Below are positions 1-9,291 of a stretch of DNA of 62,029 nt, in pieces (position 1 is the stretch's first letter; the number at the start of each line of letters is the position of its first letter). Origin of the DNA: Streptomyces scabichelini. Lineage in GTDB: Bacteria; Actinomycetota; Actinomycetes; Streptomycetales; Streptomycetaceae. The DNA is taken from NCBI RefSeq assembly GCF_011045015.1, contig NZ_JAAKZY010000035.1, forward strand, positions 1-62,029. Reading direction: 5' to 3'. The notes beneath the pieces are model-generated. The model worked only from the letters and a program-made list of their open reading frames with translations. It was not told the origin of the DNA and made no database searches. The translations under genes and the position numbers were made by a program.

Positions 1-220
1 GCAGGTCGAGGCTGACGCGGTCGTGGGTGGAGTGCTGGGCGAGGTCGGCCGCCAGCCGGTGCAGCTCCAGCACCTCCACCTCGGCGCGCGCACCACCAGC
101 CGCCAGTGACCGGCACACAGCCTCCGCAACCCAGTCCGCGAGCAAGCGGGTCGGGCGCCCGTAGCCGACGCCGGCGCACAGGACGGCCAGAGACACCGGG
201 CGCCACGCGGCGGTGTTCAT
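1..220 (-). CDS. NADPH-dependent FMN reductase, N-terminal part (cut by window edge)
   Basis: Reading leftwards from an ATG at 218-220, the frame stays open to the window edge (73 codons). The N-terminus reads MNTAAWRPVSLAVLCAGVG, then YGRPTRLLADWVAEAV and a stretch rich in ELHRLAADLA. This is the start of a flavodoxin-like fold, where the loop after the first strand (GVGYGRPTRLL) binds the FMN phosphate. The pattern resembles FMN reductases that supply reduced flavin to luciferase-like monooxygenases. It lies 49 bp downstream of the cupin gene on the same strand, so the two are probably co-transcribed and under the divergent MarR regulator. The partner monooxygenase, if any, would be outside the window. 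Confidence 0.6.
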   Translation of the reverse strand, partial: MNTAAWRPVSLAVLCAGVGYGRPTRLLADWVAEAVCRSLAAGGARAEVEVLELHRLAADLAQHSTHDRVSLDL

Positions 221-269
221 CCCGGCATCGTGTTCATGACTTCCTCCCCGCGGCCGGGCTGTCGTGCCG

Positions 270-728
270 TCACCGGGGAGGACCGCGGACGACATTGCCG
301 GACAGTTCCGCGGCTTCGGCGAGCAGCTGCGCCGGGATCTCGAAGCCCTCCGGGCGTGGCTCACGAAGGTCACGGCCCGCGTGGCGGAACATCTTCTCCA
401 GCCCCCCGGGGGTCGCGATGAGCAGCAGGTCTGCTTTCTCGGAGGTGATGCGGTAGCCGTGCGGAATGCGCCGCAGGATGCCACCCTCCCGCAACTCGTG
501 CTCCTCCTCGCCGGCCCACACCAGCGCCAAACCGGACAGCAGCAGGAAGACCACATCCTCGTTGTTGTGCACGTGGAACGGCGGAGCCTCGCCCTTGCTG
601 ACGTCGAAGCCGCCGACGGTCAGCTGCCCACCGGTCGCCTCGGCCTCGAGCAGGACGCTCAAGACACTCCCGCCGACCCACTCGAGCTGCTGCTGGTCCT
701 CACGTTGCGCGAGATAGGAGATACTCAT
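270..728 (-). CDS. cupin-domain protein
   Basis: This 152-aa protein starts at the ATG at 726-728 (MSISYLAQREDQQQLEWVG). The frame is open further upstream, but that stretch shows no family features. A single cupin barrel is visible: metal-ligand motif FHVHNNEDVVFLLLSG (HxH followed by E), then the second motif GGILRRIPHGYRI with its His. Small cupins of this kind hold a metal ion and act as dioxygenases, isomerases or ligand sensors; the substrate cannot be read from sequence. The gene is divergent from marR and followed by an FMN reductase, which suggests oxidative metabolism or detoxification of a small molecule induced through MarR. Confidence 0.75.
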   Translation of the reverse strand: MSISYLAQREDQQQLEWVGGSVLSVLLEAEATGGQLTVGGFDVSKGEAPPFHVHNNEDVVFLLLSGLALVWAGEEEHELREGGILRRIPHGYRITSEKADLLLIATPGGLEKMFRHAGRDLREPRPEGFEIPAQLLAEAAELSGNVVRGPPR

Positions 729-981
729 GGCCGGTCCTCGGGATCCGTGGGCGGCGCCGTCCTCCCTTCCGCAACCCTGCACCGCGCCACTGCCCGATCT
801 CCACCTTCTGCGGTGCTCACTCGGGCCCAACACTGCCCACACCGTGCGCTCACGAGGCCACCCCATCGGACCGGTGAGACCCTCGCCTCCGCCCAGTCCC
901 CCGCCCGGGATGGCACCGGAACTCACGGAAAAGTGCAGTTCCAACTCCGCCGAGGTGGCTGGAACGGCGGCACTCCACACT

Positions 982-995
982 CTTCGAATTCGAAG
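982..995. promoter_or_regulatory. perfect 14-bp palindrome, candidate MarR operator
   Basis: CTTCGAATTCGAAG is a perfect inverted repeat ending 15 bp before the marR ATG, within the intergenic region divergent to the cupin operon. Its size, symmetry and position fit autoregulation by a MarR dimer. That the adjacent MarR binds it is inference. Confidence 0.6.
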
Positions 996-1010
996 CAGTA
1001 GACTCCGGAC

Positions 1011-1514
1011 ATGCCTGATTCACCACCGTCGCTCGACCGTGTGCAACTCGGCGCCTACTTCGACCTCGTCGAGGTGACCAGCCTGCTCCGGCATGCGGTC
1101 GAGCAGCAGCTGCGCGAGACCGGTGATCTCAGCTATGTGCAGTTCCAGCTGCTGGCCCGCCTCGGGGACTCGCCGACGGGCAGTCACCGCATGACCGACC
1201 TGGCCGACGGCGTCGTCTACAGCCGCAGCGGCCTGACGTACCAGGTAGGTCTACTCGAAAAGGAGGGCCTGGTCGTCCGCGCTCCCTCGCCGGACGACGA
1301 GCGGAGCATCACCGTCACCATCACCGATGCCGGGCGTGCGCTGCTTGCGAAGGTGCTGCCGGGGCATGTCGAGGTGGTCAGCGGCCTGTTGTTCGAGCCG
1401 CTTTCGCGCGACGACGTCAAGGCTCTCGCCGGCCTGCTGGCGCCGGTACGCGACCATATGCGTTCGACACCGCCCCGCTCGGCCACGCCTCGCCGCCGCA
1501 AAGGCGGAGCATAA
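1011..1514 (+). CDS. MarR-family transcriptional regulator
   Basis: This 167-aa protein has the full MarR winged helix-turn-helix. The recognition region reads MTDLADGVVYSRSGLTYQVGLLEKEGLVVR, followed by the wing SPDDERSITVTITDAGRALL. Long N- and C-terminal helices form the dimer interface. MarR proteins are usually repressors released by phenolic or oxidant ligands. The gene is divergent from the cupin and FMN reductase genes and has a perfect palindrome just upstream, so it probably represses both itself and that operon. The tail (PRSATPRRRKGGA) is basic and probably disordered. The effector is unknown. Confidence 0.88.
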   Translation: MPDSPPSLDRVQLGAYFDLVEVTSLLRHAVEQQLRETGDLSYVQFQLLARLGDSPTGSHRMTDLADGVVYSRSGLTYQVGLLEKEGLVVRAPSPDDERSITVTITDAGRALLAKVLPGHVEVVSGLLFEPLSRDDVKALAGLLAPVRDHMRSTPPRSATPRRRKGGA

Positions 1515-1623
1515 GGACTCGACAGGCGTCGGAGCCCCGCAGGCCGCAGCGGAACAGGACGCGGCGAGACGCCGGGCTGGCCGCGGCAGTCGCCGGTCAA
1601 CCGGGACGGGGGAAGCCGAGGCA

Positions 1624-1970
1624 TCAGGTTGGTCGCGGCGGGCGAACTGGGCGGGTGTTTCTTGAATGCGCGGATGAAGTGGCTGCTGTCGGTGAAGTGC
1701 CAGCGCGCGGCGGCTTCGGAGACAGCCAAGGGCGAAGAGCCCAGAGCTCGTTGGCAGCGGTGTGCTGCGGGGTCACCCAGCGCATCGTTCCCTGGAAGCC
1801 GTCGATCGTGGAAGCGCTGAATTCCGGCAGGGGGTACAGGTCCCCCGAGCGGTGTTCCATGTGTCGATGAACGGCTCCCCCGTCCCCCGGCCGGTGCCGG
1901 TGGAGTCGGCGTCGACGGTGAACGTGCCCATCCTGTCGCCCGGGTCGAGGAAACGCGCCCTGCTGCTCAT
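1624..1970 (-). pseudogene. remnant of an AraC-family regulator
   Basis: On the minus strand around 1650-1729 a frame reads AAARWHFTDSSHFIRAFKKH, which matches the second helix-turn-helix of AraC/XylS proteins. Upstream pieces in other frames (MSSRARFLDPGDRMGTF from 1970 and GDLYPLPEFSASTIDGFQG near 1840) could be relics of the N-terminal half, joined by frameshifts. The intervening domain is missing, so this cannot encode a working regulator. The 1971-2217 stretch between it and the next gene shows nothing further except the Shine-Dalgarno of that gene. Only the helix-turn-helix piece is a secure match. Confidence 0.45.
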
Positions 1971-2217
1971 GTGTCTTCCGCGCCGACGAAGATGTCGCCG
2001 CAATCCCATCCGGTGTCGCACACGTACACGCTTACTACGCATGGCCGTTCCTACTCTTGGCTGCACTTCAACCGTCAACAACCAACCGCCCGCGGGTGCA
2101 CCCAACTGAACCATGGGCCTTGCACGCCGACACCGCGGGCGCTCTGCCCAGCGGCAAGGTCGTCGTCGCGCCAGGCGACCGACTCCCACTTGACCGACAT
2201 CTGAGGAGACGACCACG

Positions 2218-2718
2218 ATGATTCCCGACGACGATCCGTCCCGGTCGCTGACCGTCGCGAACCCCGACGACCCCGGCACGACGTACATCTCGCTGGTGGG
2301 CAACACATACGGCATGCTGGTCACCGGCGAGCAGACCAACGGCCAATACTGCCTGATCGACATGCGCATCCCCGACGGCGGCGGCCCACCGCCGCACCGG
2401 CACGACTTCGAGGAGATGTTCACCATCCTCGAAGGCGAGATCGAGTTCACCTTCCGCGGCGAGAAGCACACCATAGGGGCCGGGTCCACGATCAACATCC
2501 CGGCCAACGCCCCGCACAACTTCCGCAACGCTTCGGGTACGCCGGCCCGCATGCTGTGCATGTGCACCCCCGCCGGCCAGGACGAGTACTTCACGCGCAT
2601 CGGCGATGTCGTCGCGGGCAAGGACGCGCCGCCGCCACAACTGTCGGAGGACGAGCTCGCGGAACGCCGCCGCCGTGCGGCCGAGTTGGCCTCGACCTAC
2701 CGAAGTGAGTTCCTGTAG
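2218..2718 (+). CDS. quercetin-dioxygenase-like cupin protein
   Basis: This 166-aa protein starts at an ATG preceded by a clear Shine-Dalgarno (GAGGAGA, about 10 bp upstream). It has both cupin motifs. Motif 1, GGGPPPHRHDFEEMFTILEG, has the His, His and Glu metal ligands. Motif 2, GSTINIPANAPHNFRNAS, has the fourth ligand His. Single-domain proteins of this type are often annotated quercetin dioxygenase-like or as metal-dependent sensor/isomerase cupins; real substrates are mostly unknown. The C-terminal 30 residues form a charged helix (SEDELAERRRRAAEL). It stands alone between a dead AraC gene and an ATPase; the AraC gene may once have regulated it. Confidence 0.82.
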   Translation: MIPDDDPSRSLTVANPDDPGTTYISLVGNTYGMLVTGEQTNGQYCLIDMRIPDGGGPPPHRHDFEEMFTILEGEIEFTFRGEKHTIGAGSTINIPANAPHNFRNASGTPARMLCMCTPAGQDEYFTRIGDVVAGKDAPPPQLSEDELAERRRRAAELASTYRSEFL

Positions 2719-3092
2719 CCCGCAGGGGCCGACAAACCCGGCCGTCGGCCGCAGCTCACCGAGCCTGGGCGGCCTTCGACAGCTCGACCTCATCCAGGAC
2801 TCGGCCAGGCCCGGTCCCGCTCCGGTCACGGATGTAACCGGGCTGAGCGGTGTGACCATGATGAGCAGCCCGGCGGCGAAACTGCGGACACGCCGACAGC
2901 CTTGGCGAGGTGTGATCGCGCCAGTGACGCCGGGCCGCGCCGAGTTCTGGGGTCGCCATGCCCCTGAGCGTGCCAAGAGAGGCGATTGCCTCTCCTGCGT
3001 ACTGGACTGGCTATCTCCACGAAAATGCTTCTCCCTGACCATTCGTCTCCTGCCGACCGTGGAGGCGGGACAAAACCAGAAAAGAGCGCGGA
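2719..3092. other. intergenic stretch with a short hairpin
   Basis: No convincing gene is seen in these 374 bp. A perfect 7-bp stem with a GATT loop (GAGAGGC/GCCTCTC, 2977-2994) lies about 100 bp before the next start codon and could be an operator or weak terminator. A minus-strand frame at 2756-2959 resembles no family I know. Confidence 0.4.
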
Positions 3093-5174
3093 TTGGAAGC
3101 GGTGGGCCTGGCGGACCGGTTGGCCGCGGCACGAGCCGGTGCGCTGGTGGGCAGGGAGCCGGAGCGGGCGGTGCTCGACCGGATGCTGTCGGGCGCGGCG
3201 CAAGCGCCGTTTGTGGCGTACCTGCACGGTCCCGGTGGCATCGGCAAGTCCTCGCTGGTGCGCTACGCCGCCCAGCAGGCCGAGCTCACCGGCCGCCGCG
3301 TGGTGCACGTGGACGGACGGTTCCTCGACGCCGATCCGCGCCGGATCGAGGAGACTGCGGCCCCGGCGTGTGCCGAACCCGGTGCGGTGCTGCTCATCGA
3401 CACCTTCGAGCAGTGTCAGCCACTCGAGGCATGGCTGCGCGAGACCTTTCTGCTGCGGCTCGCCGACCACGCGATCGTGGTGGTGGCCAGCAGGGTCGCC
3501 CCCGACGCCGAATGGTCGCTGGACCCTGGATGGGCGCAGTTGTTCACCGCACTGGCCGTGCAGCCGCTCGACGCCGCCCAGTCCCACGCCCTGCTCGCCG
3601 CCCGGGGTGTCCCCGCAGAGCAGCGCGGCGCCTTCGTCGCCTTCGCCGGAGGCAGCCCGCTCGCCCTCTCGCTGGCCGCCTCCGTCCCGGCCGCACCCGG
3701 CGCACCGTGGGAGCCGACCGGCGACGTCCTGAGGACCCTCGTCGAGCGGCTGGTGGGCGACCTGCCCAGCGCCGTCCACCGGCGCGCCCTCGAAGTCGTC
3801 GCGCAGGCCTACGTCACCCGCGAGCCCCTGCTGCGCGCAGTGCTGAGTGACGAGGAAACCGACAAGGTGTTCTCCTGGCTGCGCCAGCTTCCCTACCTCG
3901 AGGCCACACCCGAAGGGCTGCACCCGCACGACGCGGTGCGGGCGACCCTCGAGGCCGACCTGCGCTGGCGGGACCCCGAGCGCTACGACGACGTCCGCGC
4001 CCGCATCTCGCTCGCCGGCCTGCACGCCGTGCGCTCCGCCACCGCCGACGACGCGCTCTTACGAGTCGCGGAATGGATGTTCCTCTTCCGCGACCAGGAC
4101 GGCCCGGACAATCTGCATAACTACCGGACGCACCCCCACATCGAAGACACTCCGCTCCGGTCCGAAGACGTGCCCGGCGTGCTGCGCATGGCCGAGGAGG
4201 CCGAGGGCCCGGCATCGGCAGCCGCGGTCGCACACTGGCTGCGCCGCCAGCCGGAGGCCTTCCGCGTCCACCGCTACGCGGGCTCCTCCGCACCCGCGTC
4301 ATTCATGGCCATCCTGCGGCTGGACGCACCACTGCCCGAGGACCGCGCCGAAGACCCGGTAATCGCAGCAGTCTGGGACCTCGTGGAGGCGGCCGCTCCC
4401 CTGGGACCGGGCGAGCACCTGGGCAACCGCCGCTTCGCGGTACAACCCGGCGGGCACCAGCGGCCCTCACCCCTGATGGAACTCACCAACCGGCGCACCA
4501 TCGGCGAGGAGATGCGGACCCACAAACGCGCGGTGACCTTCACCGTCTTCGAAGACGCCGACCGGTGGGGACGCTACCTCGCCAAGGCCGGGATGCCGGA
4601 GGTCGCGGCCGTGGACGTCGGCGGCCTGCGACAGCACGTCTTCGGCCGGGACTGGCGACGGCAAACAGTGGAACAGTGGGTGCAACACCGGGCTCGCACC
4701 GCGGTCACGCCCGTAGCGACATGGCCCACGACCGCCGCCACGAGGGGGCCGGGCGACCAGCTGCCGCCCGCCGCGTTCGAGGAAGGCGTGCTCGAAGCGC
4801 TGGGCACCTGGCAGACCCCACGCGAACTCGCGACCAGCGTCCTGCTGCACTCCCATCTCGTGCCGTCGGGCTCACCCGACCCGGTCGCGGACCTGCGCGG
4901 CGCCATCACCACCGCCCTCGACGCGATACAGATCGACCCCGCGGGCATCAAGGCGCACGAGGTTCTCTCCGCCACCTACATCACGGCCTTGTGCACCCAC
5001 AAGGCCACCGCCCGGCGACTGGGGGTGCCCTACGGCACCTACCGGCGCCACCTCACCCTGGCCAAGGAACGCCTCATCGAACAACTGCTGCGACAACCAA
5101 CCACAACAATCACCCCGACCCCGCACCCTCGCGAATGCTCCGCCACACCAGCCTGTGTGGGGTCTGTCCAGTGA
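3093..5174 (+). CDS. STAND-type signalling ATPase with C-terminal helix-turn-helix
   Basis: This 693-aa protein starts at TTG (3093); GTG at 3102 is an alternative. An N-terminal NTPase domain carries a P-loop GPGGIGKSS (residues 46-54) and a Walker B-like VLLIDTFE (99-106), then a winged-helix/helical region typical of STAND ATPases (to about residue 330). The middle (about 400-560) is of uncertain fold. The last 55 residues include a helix-turn-helix (TARRLGVPYGTYRRHLTLAKERL) resembling sigma-70 region 4 or LuxR-type DNA-binding ends. It is probably an ATP-dependent regulatory switch that binds DNA. The GNAT gene starts 34 bp downstream and is probably co-expressed. The ligand is unknown. 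Confidence 0.7.
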   Translation: MEAVGLADRLAAARAGALVGREPERAVLDRMLSGAAQAPFVAYLHGPGGIGKSSLVRYAAQQAELTGRRVVHVDGRFLDADPRRIEETAAPACAEPGAVLLIDTFEQCQPLEAWLRETFLLRLADHAIVVVASRVAPDAEWSLDPGWAQLFTALAVQPLDAAQSHALLAARGVPAEQRGAFVAFAGGSPLALSLAASVPAAPGAPWEPTGDVLRTLVERLVGDLPSAVHRRALEVVAQAYVTREPLLRAVLSDEETDKVFSWLRQLPYLEATPEGLHPHDAVRATLEADLRWRDPERYDDVRARISLAGLHAVRSATADDALLRVAEWMFLFRDQDGPDNLHNYRTHPHIEDTPLRSEDVPGVLRMAEEAEGPASAAAVAHWLRRQPEAFRVHRYAGSSAPASFMAILRLDAPLPEDRAEDPVIAAVWDLVEAAAPLGPGEHLGNRRFAVQPGGHQRPSPLMELTNRRTIGEEMRTHKRAVTFTVFEDADRWGRYLAKAGMPEVAAVDVGGLRQHVFGRDWRRQTVEQWVQHRARTAVTPVATWPTTAATRGPGDQLPPAAFEEGVLEALGTWQTPRELATSVLLHSHLVPSGSPDPVADLRGAITTALDAIQIDPAGIKAHEVLSATYITALCTHKATARRLGVPYGTYRRHLTLAKERLIEQLLRQPTTTITPTPHPRECSATPACVGSVQ

Positions 5175-5208
5175 ACTTTGCACTCTCCAACGTGGCTAGT
5201 GAGATCAG

Positions 5209-6171
5209 ATGACAGAATTCAACCTCCTGGGTTACAAGACGGAATGGCAGAAGGACTTCGAGCGGCGGCTACACGCCTCGTACACGGCGGCCGGGCCAGG
5301 TGCGGCCGCGGCTGAGCACATGCTCGAGGACGTACGCGCCAGCATCAGCGACTGGACCGTCGCCGAGATCACGGACGCCGGGACCCGAGTGGGATACGTC
5401 GCCGTGGTCGTGGTTGACGACAACGGCACGCTCGCGGGCCGTATCGGCGACCTCCGCGTCGACGCACTCCACGTCGGCCGGGGGCACGAGCAGGCCGCCC
5501 GAGACTGGGCAGAGGCATGGTGCGCGGAGCGCGGCGCACACCGGCTGGACATACGGCTCACCGAGCCCGCCGGCGAACTGTTCGACGGTTACCGCGTCCG
5601 CGGCCAGCTCAGGACGCGGCTGATCAGTTCCCCGCCGGAACCACTCGATGGCGTCATCGCACGGCCGATGACACAAGCCGAATATCCCGAGTGGCTCGCC
5701 TCCGAGAAGGCCGCCTACGTCGGCGACATCGTCCTGGCGGGAGCCCTGAGCCCCAAGGAGGCCGTACACAAGTCCGACCGCGACTTCGCGAAGCTGATTC
5801 CCGAGGGCCTGGCGACGCCCGACAACACGTTCCTGGTGCTCGAGGCGGCCGGCGAGCAGATCGGCACTGGCTGGTTGAAGCACGGGTACCTCCCGGGAGT
5901 CACCTACGGCTACTCGCTGTACATCCAGGAGCAGCACCGCCGCAAAGGGTACGGTCGGGCCGCCATGGCGGCCGGCGAACAGGCAACGCTCGCAGCCGGC
6001 GACTCGGCGCTGATGTTCACCGTGTGGGGCGGCAACGAGGCGGCAATGAACCTGTACACGAGCGCCGGCTACCAAGTCATGGAGGAAAACCGCTTCATCG
6101 ACCTTCCCGCTCCGCGGCCTCACACGAATCACCACAGCACGACGCAACCGCCGACCCACTACCTGACTTGA
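5209..6171 (+). CDS. GNAT-family N-acetyltransferase (two tandem GNAT folds)
   Basis: This 320-aa protein is about twice the length of a single GNAT domain. The C-terminal half has the acetyl-CoA pyrophosphate loop (EQHRRKGYGRAAMAAGEQ) followed by NEAAMNLYTSAGYQVMEEN, the usual motif B end. The N-terminal half (DDNGTLAGRIGDLRVDALHVGRGHEQAARDWAEAWC) is a degenerate GNAT copy, as in tandem-GNAT enzymes. It would transfer an acyl group from acyl-CoA to an amine; the acceptor cannot be predicted. It follows the STAND ATPase gene by 34 bp, so the two may form a regulator-enzyme pair. Confidence 0.78.
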   Translation: MTEFNLLGYKTEWQKDFERRLHASYTAAGPGAAAAEHMLEDVRASISDWTVAEITDAGTRVGYVAVVVVDDNGTLAGRIGDLRVDALHVGRGHEQAARDWAEAWCAERGAHRLDIRLTEPAGELFDGYRVRGQLRTRLISSPPEPLDGVIARPMTQAEYPEWLASEKAAYVGDIVLAGALSPKEAVHKSDRDFAKLIPEGLATPDNTFLVLEAAGEQIGTGWLKHGYLPGVTYGYSLYIQEQHRRKGYGRAAMAAGEQATLAAGDSALMFTVWGGNEAAMNLYTSAGYQVMEENRFIDLPAPRPHTNHHSTTQPPTHYLT

Positions 6172-6179
6172 CAGATCAA

Positions 6180-6290
6180 CTGCATCGGATGTCTGTCGAC
6201 CGGGGCACGTACAGGTCGAAGATCCACCTCATCACCGAGCGGACCGGTCTGCCCCGGCCGCCTTCGCCCGGTTCAACGGTAAAGCCCCGA
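6180..6290 (+). pseudogene. short IS5-type transposase fragment
   Basis: A frame reading DRGTYRSKIHLITERTGLP matches the conserved DDE block of IS5-family transposases, normally GRSRGG(x)3KIHL followed by a turn and GLPL. Nothing else of the element is recognisable and the frame closes quickly. It is one of several transposase scraps that mark this region as a former insertion hot spot. Confidence 0.45.
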
Positions 6291-6335
6291 TCCCCGTCTA
6301 GTCAGGCAACAAAGTCCATCAAGCAAAGGGACGTT

Positions 6336-6812
6336 ATGGACGACCGTATTGATCTCGCCGAGCTACTGAGCCGATATGCCGATATTGCGGACATGAAGGA
6401 GTTCACCCACCTGCCCAGTCGCATTTGCACCGATCCACTGACGGTGGATTTCGAAGCAGTTACCGGCATGCCGGCGGTAACTGCTTCGCTGCGTGACTGC
6501 GTCGAGCTCCTCCGCACAACCTTGGCGCCCTTCGCTGCGACCCACCACGCGATCACCGGTCACGTCGTCACCATCGACGGCGACAGTGCGACGATTCATG
6601 CGCACGTGCGTGCCGAGCACTGGCTTCCGGTGGAACTCGTCGGTGACGGACCCGACCGCTGGCTGGTGGTGGGTTTCTACGATACCGAGGCGGTCCGTAC
6701 GCCGAAGGGATGGCGCATCAGCCGATTCAAACTCACCGTGACCCACCAGGAAAATCCACAGCTGGCGAGCCTCGCCCAACCCGCTGAGCAGGCGCGCCGG
6801 CCCCAAGCCTGA
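6336..6812 (+). CDS. SnoaL/NTF2-like small protein
   Basis: This 158-aa protein starts at an ATG preceded by GCAAAGGG. The pattern is that of the SnoaL-like/NTF2 alpha+beta cone: N-terminal helices (LAELLSRYADIADMKEF), then strands THHAITGHVVTIDGDSATIHAHV and a closing segment GWRISRFKLTVTHQ. Members are small hydrolases, cyclases, isomerases or non-catalytic carrier-like folds. No catalytic signature can be assigned. It stands alone between transposase debris, and its own function is unknown. Confidence 0.7.
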   Translation: MDDRIDLAELLSRYADIADMKEFTHLPSRICTDPLTVDFEAVTGMPAVTASLRDCVELLRTTLAPFAATHHAITGHVVTIDGDSATIHAHVRAEHWLPVELVGDGPDRWLVVGFYDTEAVRTPKGWRISRFKLTVTHQENPQLASLAQPAEQARRPQA

Positions 6813-6968
6813 GGGGGAGCGCAATCCCCGGCGCGGAAGGCCGCAGCAACTACTGGAGTTTAGGCTCAGTGACTCTGTTGGTGATGTTGTCCGAGGCGCC
6901 GACGGAGGGGCCGTCGGATGGCTCGCTGGAGGAGTGTGGGGTGGCCTCGGATGTTGGGGTGTGGGGCT

Positions 6969-7558
6969 GTGTCGTTACGGCCAAGGAGTGTCCAACGGAT
7001 TCCGGTGAGGACGGTGCGGACAGCGCGGGCGGCATACCCGAAGGGCACTGCGGCGATGCTCATCCGGGCCCGGCTCGATGTCCTGTTCGAGGACGAGGAG
7101 TTCGTTGGGCTGTATCCCCCTGATGGCAGGCCGGGGCTGTCCCCCCGACAATCGGCGCTGGTGTCGGAGCTGCAGTTCGCGGAGAATCTCTTCGACCGTG
7201 CGGCGGCAGATGCGGTCCGTACCAGGATCGACTGGCAGTATGCCCTCGGCCTTGAGCTGGAGGATCCGGGGTTCGACCACTCGGTGCTGTGCGAGTTCAG
7301 GGCCCGGTTGGCCGAACAGGACGGCGTCCGCCGACCAGTTGTTGCAGCTGGTGCTGGAGCGCCTGGTGGAGGCCAGCCGGCTCAAGGCCGAGGGCGGGTA
7401 GCGTACCGACGCCACTCATGTGCTGACCGCGGTTCGCACCCTCAGCCGCCTAGACCTGGTCGGGGAGACGCTGCGGGCGGCGCTGGAGGAGCTGGCCGAG
7501 GCCGCCCCCGCCTGGCTGGCGCCGCTGATCGAGCCGGAGTGGGCCAAGCGGTACGGAA
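6969..7558 (+). pseudogene. IS1182-family transposase, 5' part, frameshifted
   Basis: The frame from GTG 6969 reads SLRPRSVQRIPVRTVRTARA, then LSPRQSALVSELQFAENL, DRAAADAVRTRIDWQYALG and DPGFDHSVLCEFRARL. This is the N-terminal DUF772 part of an IS1182 transposase. A frameshift near 7320 moves the match to another frame (ADQLLQLVLERLVEASRLKAEGG), a TAG stop interrupts it near 7400, and homology resumes (RTDATHVLTAVRTLSRLDLVGETLRAALEEL) to about 7555, where it is cut by another transposase fragment. The catalytic core is absent, so the gene is dead. Confidence 0.8.
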
Positions 7559-7935
7559 CGGTACGTTGATCCGGATGAAGGTCGAGCACCTGCCCGGTGA
7601 CGCGCCCCGAGCCCGGTGTGGCTCTGGTCCTCGCGCACCGGGATGACCGGTGCAGACGTCGACCTGCGCTGGCAGGCGTTCCTCCGCAGATTCGATCTGG
7701 AACATACCTTCCGGCTGTTCAAGCAGACCCTGTGCTGGACCGTCCCCAAGGGCCGCGACCCGCACACCGCCGACCTGTCGACCTGTCGACCTGGCTGATC
7801 ATCGCCGCCCACCCAACTCCGTCTCGCCCGCCCCCTCGCCGAGGACCTCGGCCGCCCTGGTAGCGGCCCACCGAGTCGCGCCGGCTCACCCCGCCCGGGT
7901 CCGCCGGGGGTTCCGTACATCCGCGTGAAGATGGC

Positions 7936-7976
7936 GAGGCTGTCGCACGGCTCCTGACCGGTGAAGGTCAAGAGTG
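7936..7976. repeat. left terminal inverted repeat of the IS1182-like element
   Basis: This 41-bp repeat matches the reverse complement of 9292-9332 at 38 of 41 positions; the mismatches are at repeat positions 4, 27 and 40. TGGC lies immediately outside. Confidence 0.85.
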
Positions 7977-9261
7977 CCTCTTGGGCGTGTGATTGATGAG
8001 CTTGTTGAGGTTGTGCACCGTGCCGAGGAGCTTGATCTCGGCGTCCACCGCCTGGCGGCCGCGGTAGTTGAGGCGTCGTCCGAAGCGTTGGAAGATCTGG
8101 GCGAATCCCGGCTCGACCAGGGCACTGCGTTGACGGCACTGGGCTCGTCCTGTTGGGGTGGCGAGGCGGGCCGCCATGTCCTGCTGGCCGGCCGGGGCCT
8201 GCTGACGTTTCGCGGGAAAGCCTGCCTGGTCGGCATCGCTGGTGACCGAGACCAGTAGGGGACCAGTAGGGGGAGGTCGGCGAGGGCGTCAAGGGACGCG
8301 GCGGAGGCGTACCCGCTGTCGGCGAGCCAGAGTTGGATGTCGCCGGGGAGCCGTGCGGCCTGGTGATTGTGCTGGGTCTTGTGCACCATCGGAACAAGGG
8401 CTGTCCTGTCCGAGGGATTGTCGTGTGCTTCGATGGCCAGCAGGAATTGACGGCGGGCGCACACGATCTGGATGTTGTATCCCTGCAGGTAGCCGCCGCG
8501 TTTGCCGGGAATCAGCCGGGAATCGGGATCTCAGGCAGGCACGGGACTGCGGGGAGGGGGCCGGGCGGAGTGCGCGGGCCCGCTCCAGCCAGGCCCGCAT
8601 CTTCACCAGTCGCGTTCGCTGGCGAACGAGGATGGTCTTGTGGGCCATCGTGACCGGCGGCCGTCCGTTCGCTCCACGACGTCCTGCCGCCCGGTCCTCT
8701 CGGACGCGGAGCTCGTACCTCTTCAGCTTCTCCTGGTGAGCCTCGGTCTCGGCGGCCAGGCGCTTCTCCGCGCGGGCCACCATCAGCTCGGCGGCTTCGA
8801 CCTTGATCCGGATCTCGGTGGGTAAAGGAATAGCCCGTTCATGCAGTCGGTCCCAGGCCAAGTGGTCCCGGATGAGCCGGTCGCACAGCCGGGACAGGCG
8901 AGGCCAGTTGTCACACGCGTCCTCGCCATCGCCCTGTGCTGCAGAACCATCGGCCTCGACGCTCAGCGCGTGGCCGACTACCTCCTCCATCAACGCGTGG
9001 ATCTCTTTCTCGCACAGGTAGATGGTTTCCTCCAGGCGCTGGAGCCGCAGGTTGGCGTCGCGTGAGGCGTTCGCCTCCATCGGTGAGCCGTCCACGGCCA
9101 CCGCCGAAAGATCGACCAGGCCACGTCGGCCGCACAGCGACAACACCTGCACGAACAGCGAGTGCGGGCGGCAGCCACCCCCGGACATCCCGCGGCATCT
9201 CAAGATCACGTTCACGGTCGCACGACAAGAAGTTCCGCCCCACCAGCCAAGAATCCGACAC
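7968..9261 (-). pseudogene. IS1182-family transposase, deleted and frameshifted
   Basis: The N-terminal segment (near 9180-9261) reads SCDRERDLEMPRDVRGWLPP, the start of IS1182 transposases. It jumps by deletion and frameshift to LFVQVLSLCGRRGLVDLSAV and AVDGSPMEANASRDANLRLQ, which carries the first DDE-region block. Coiled helices follow to about 8510. A further frameshift leads to the C-terminal block GFAQIFQRFGRRLNYRGRQA, then VHNLNKLINH, ending inside the left inverted repeat. Parts of the family's N-terminal domain are gone, so it cannot be active. Confidence 0.8.
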
Positions 9262-9291
9262 CTCCCTGATCCTCAGAACCGAACAACGAAT

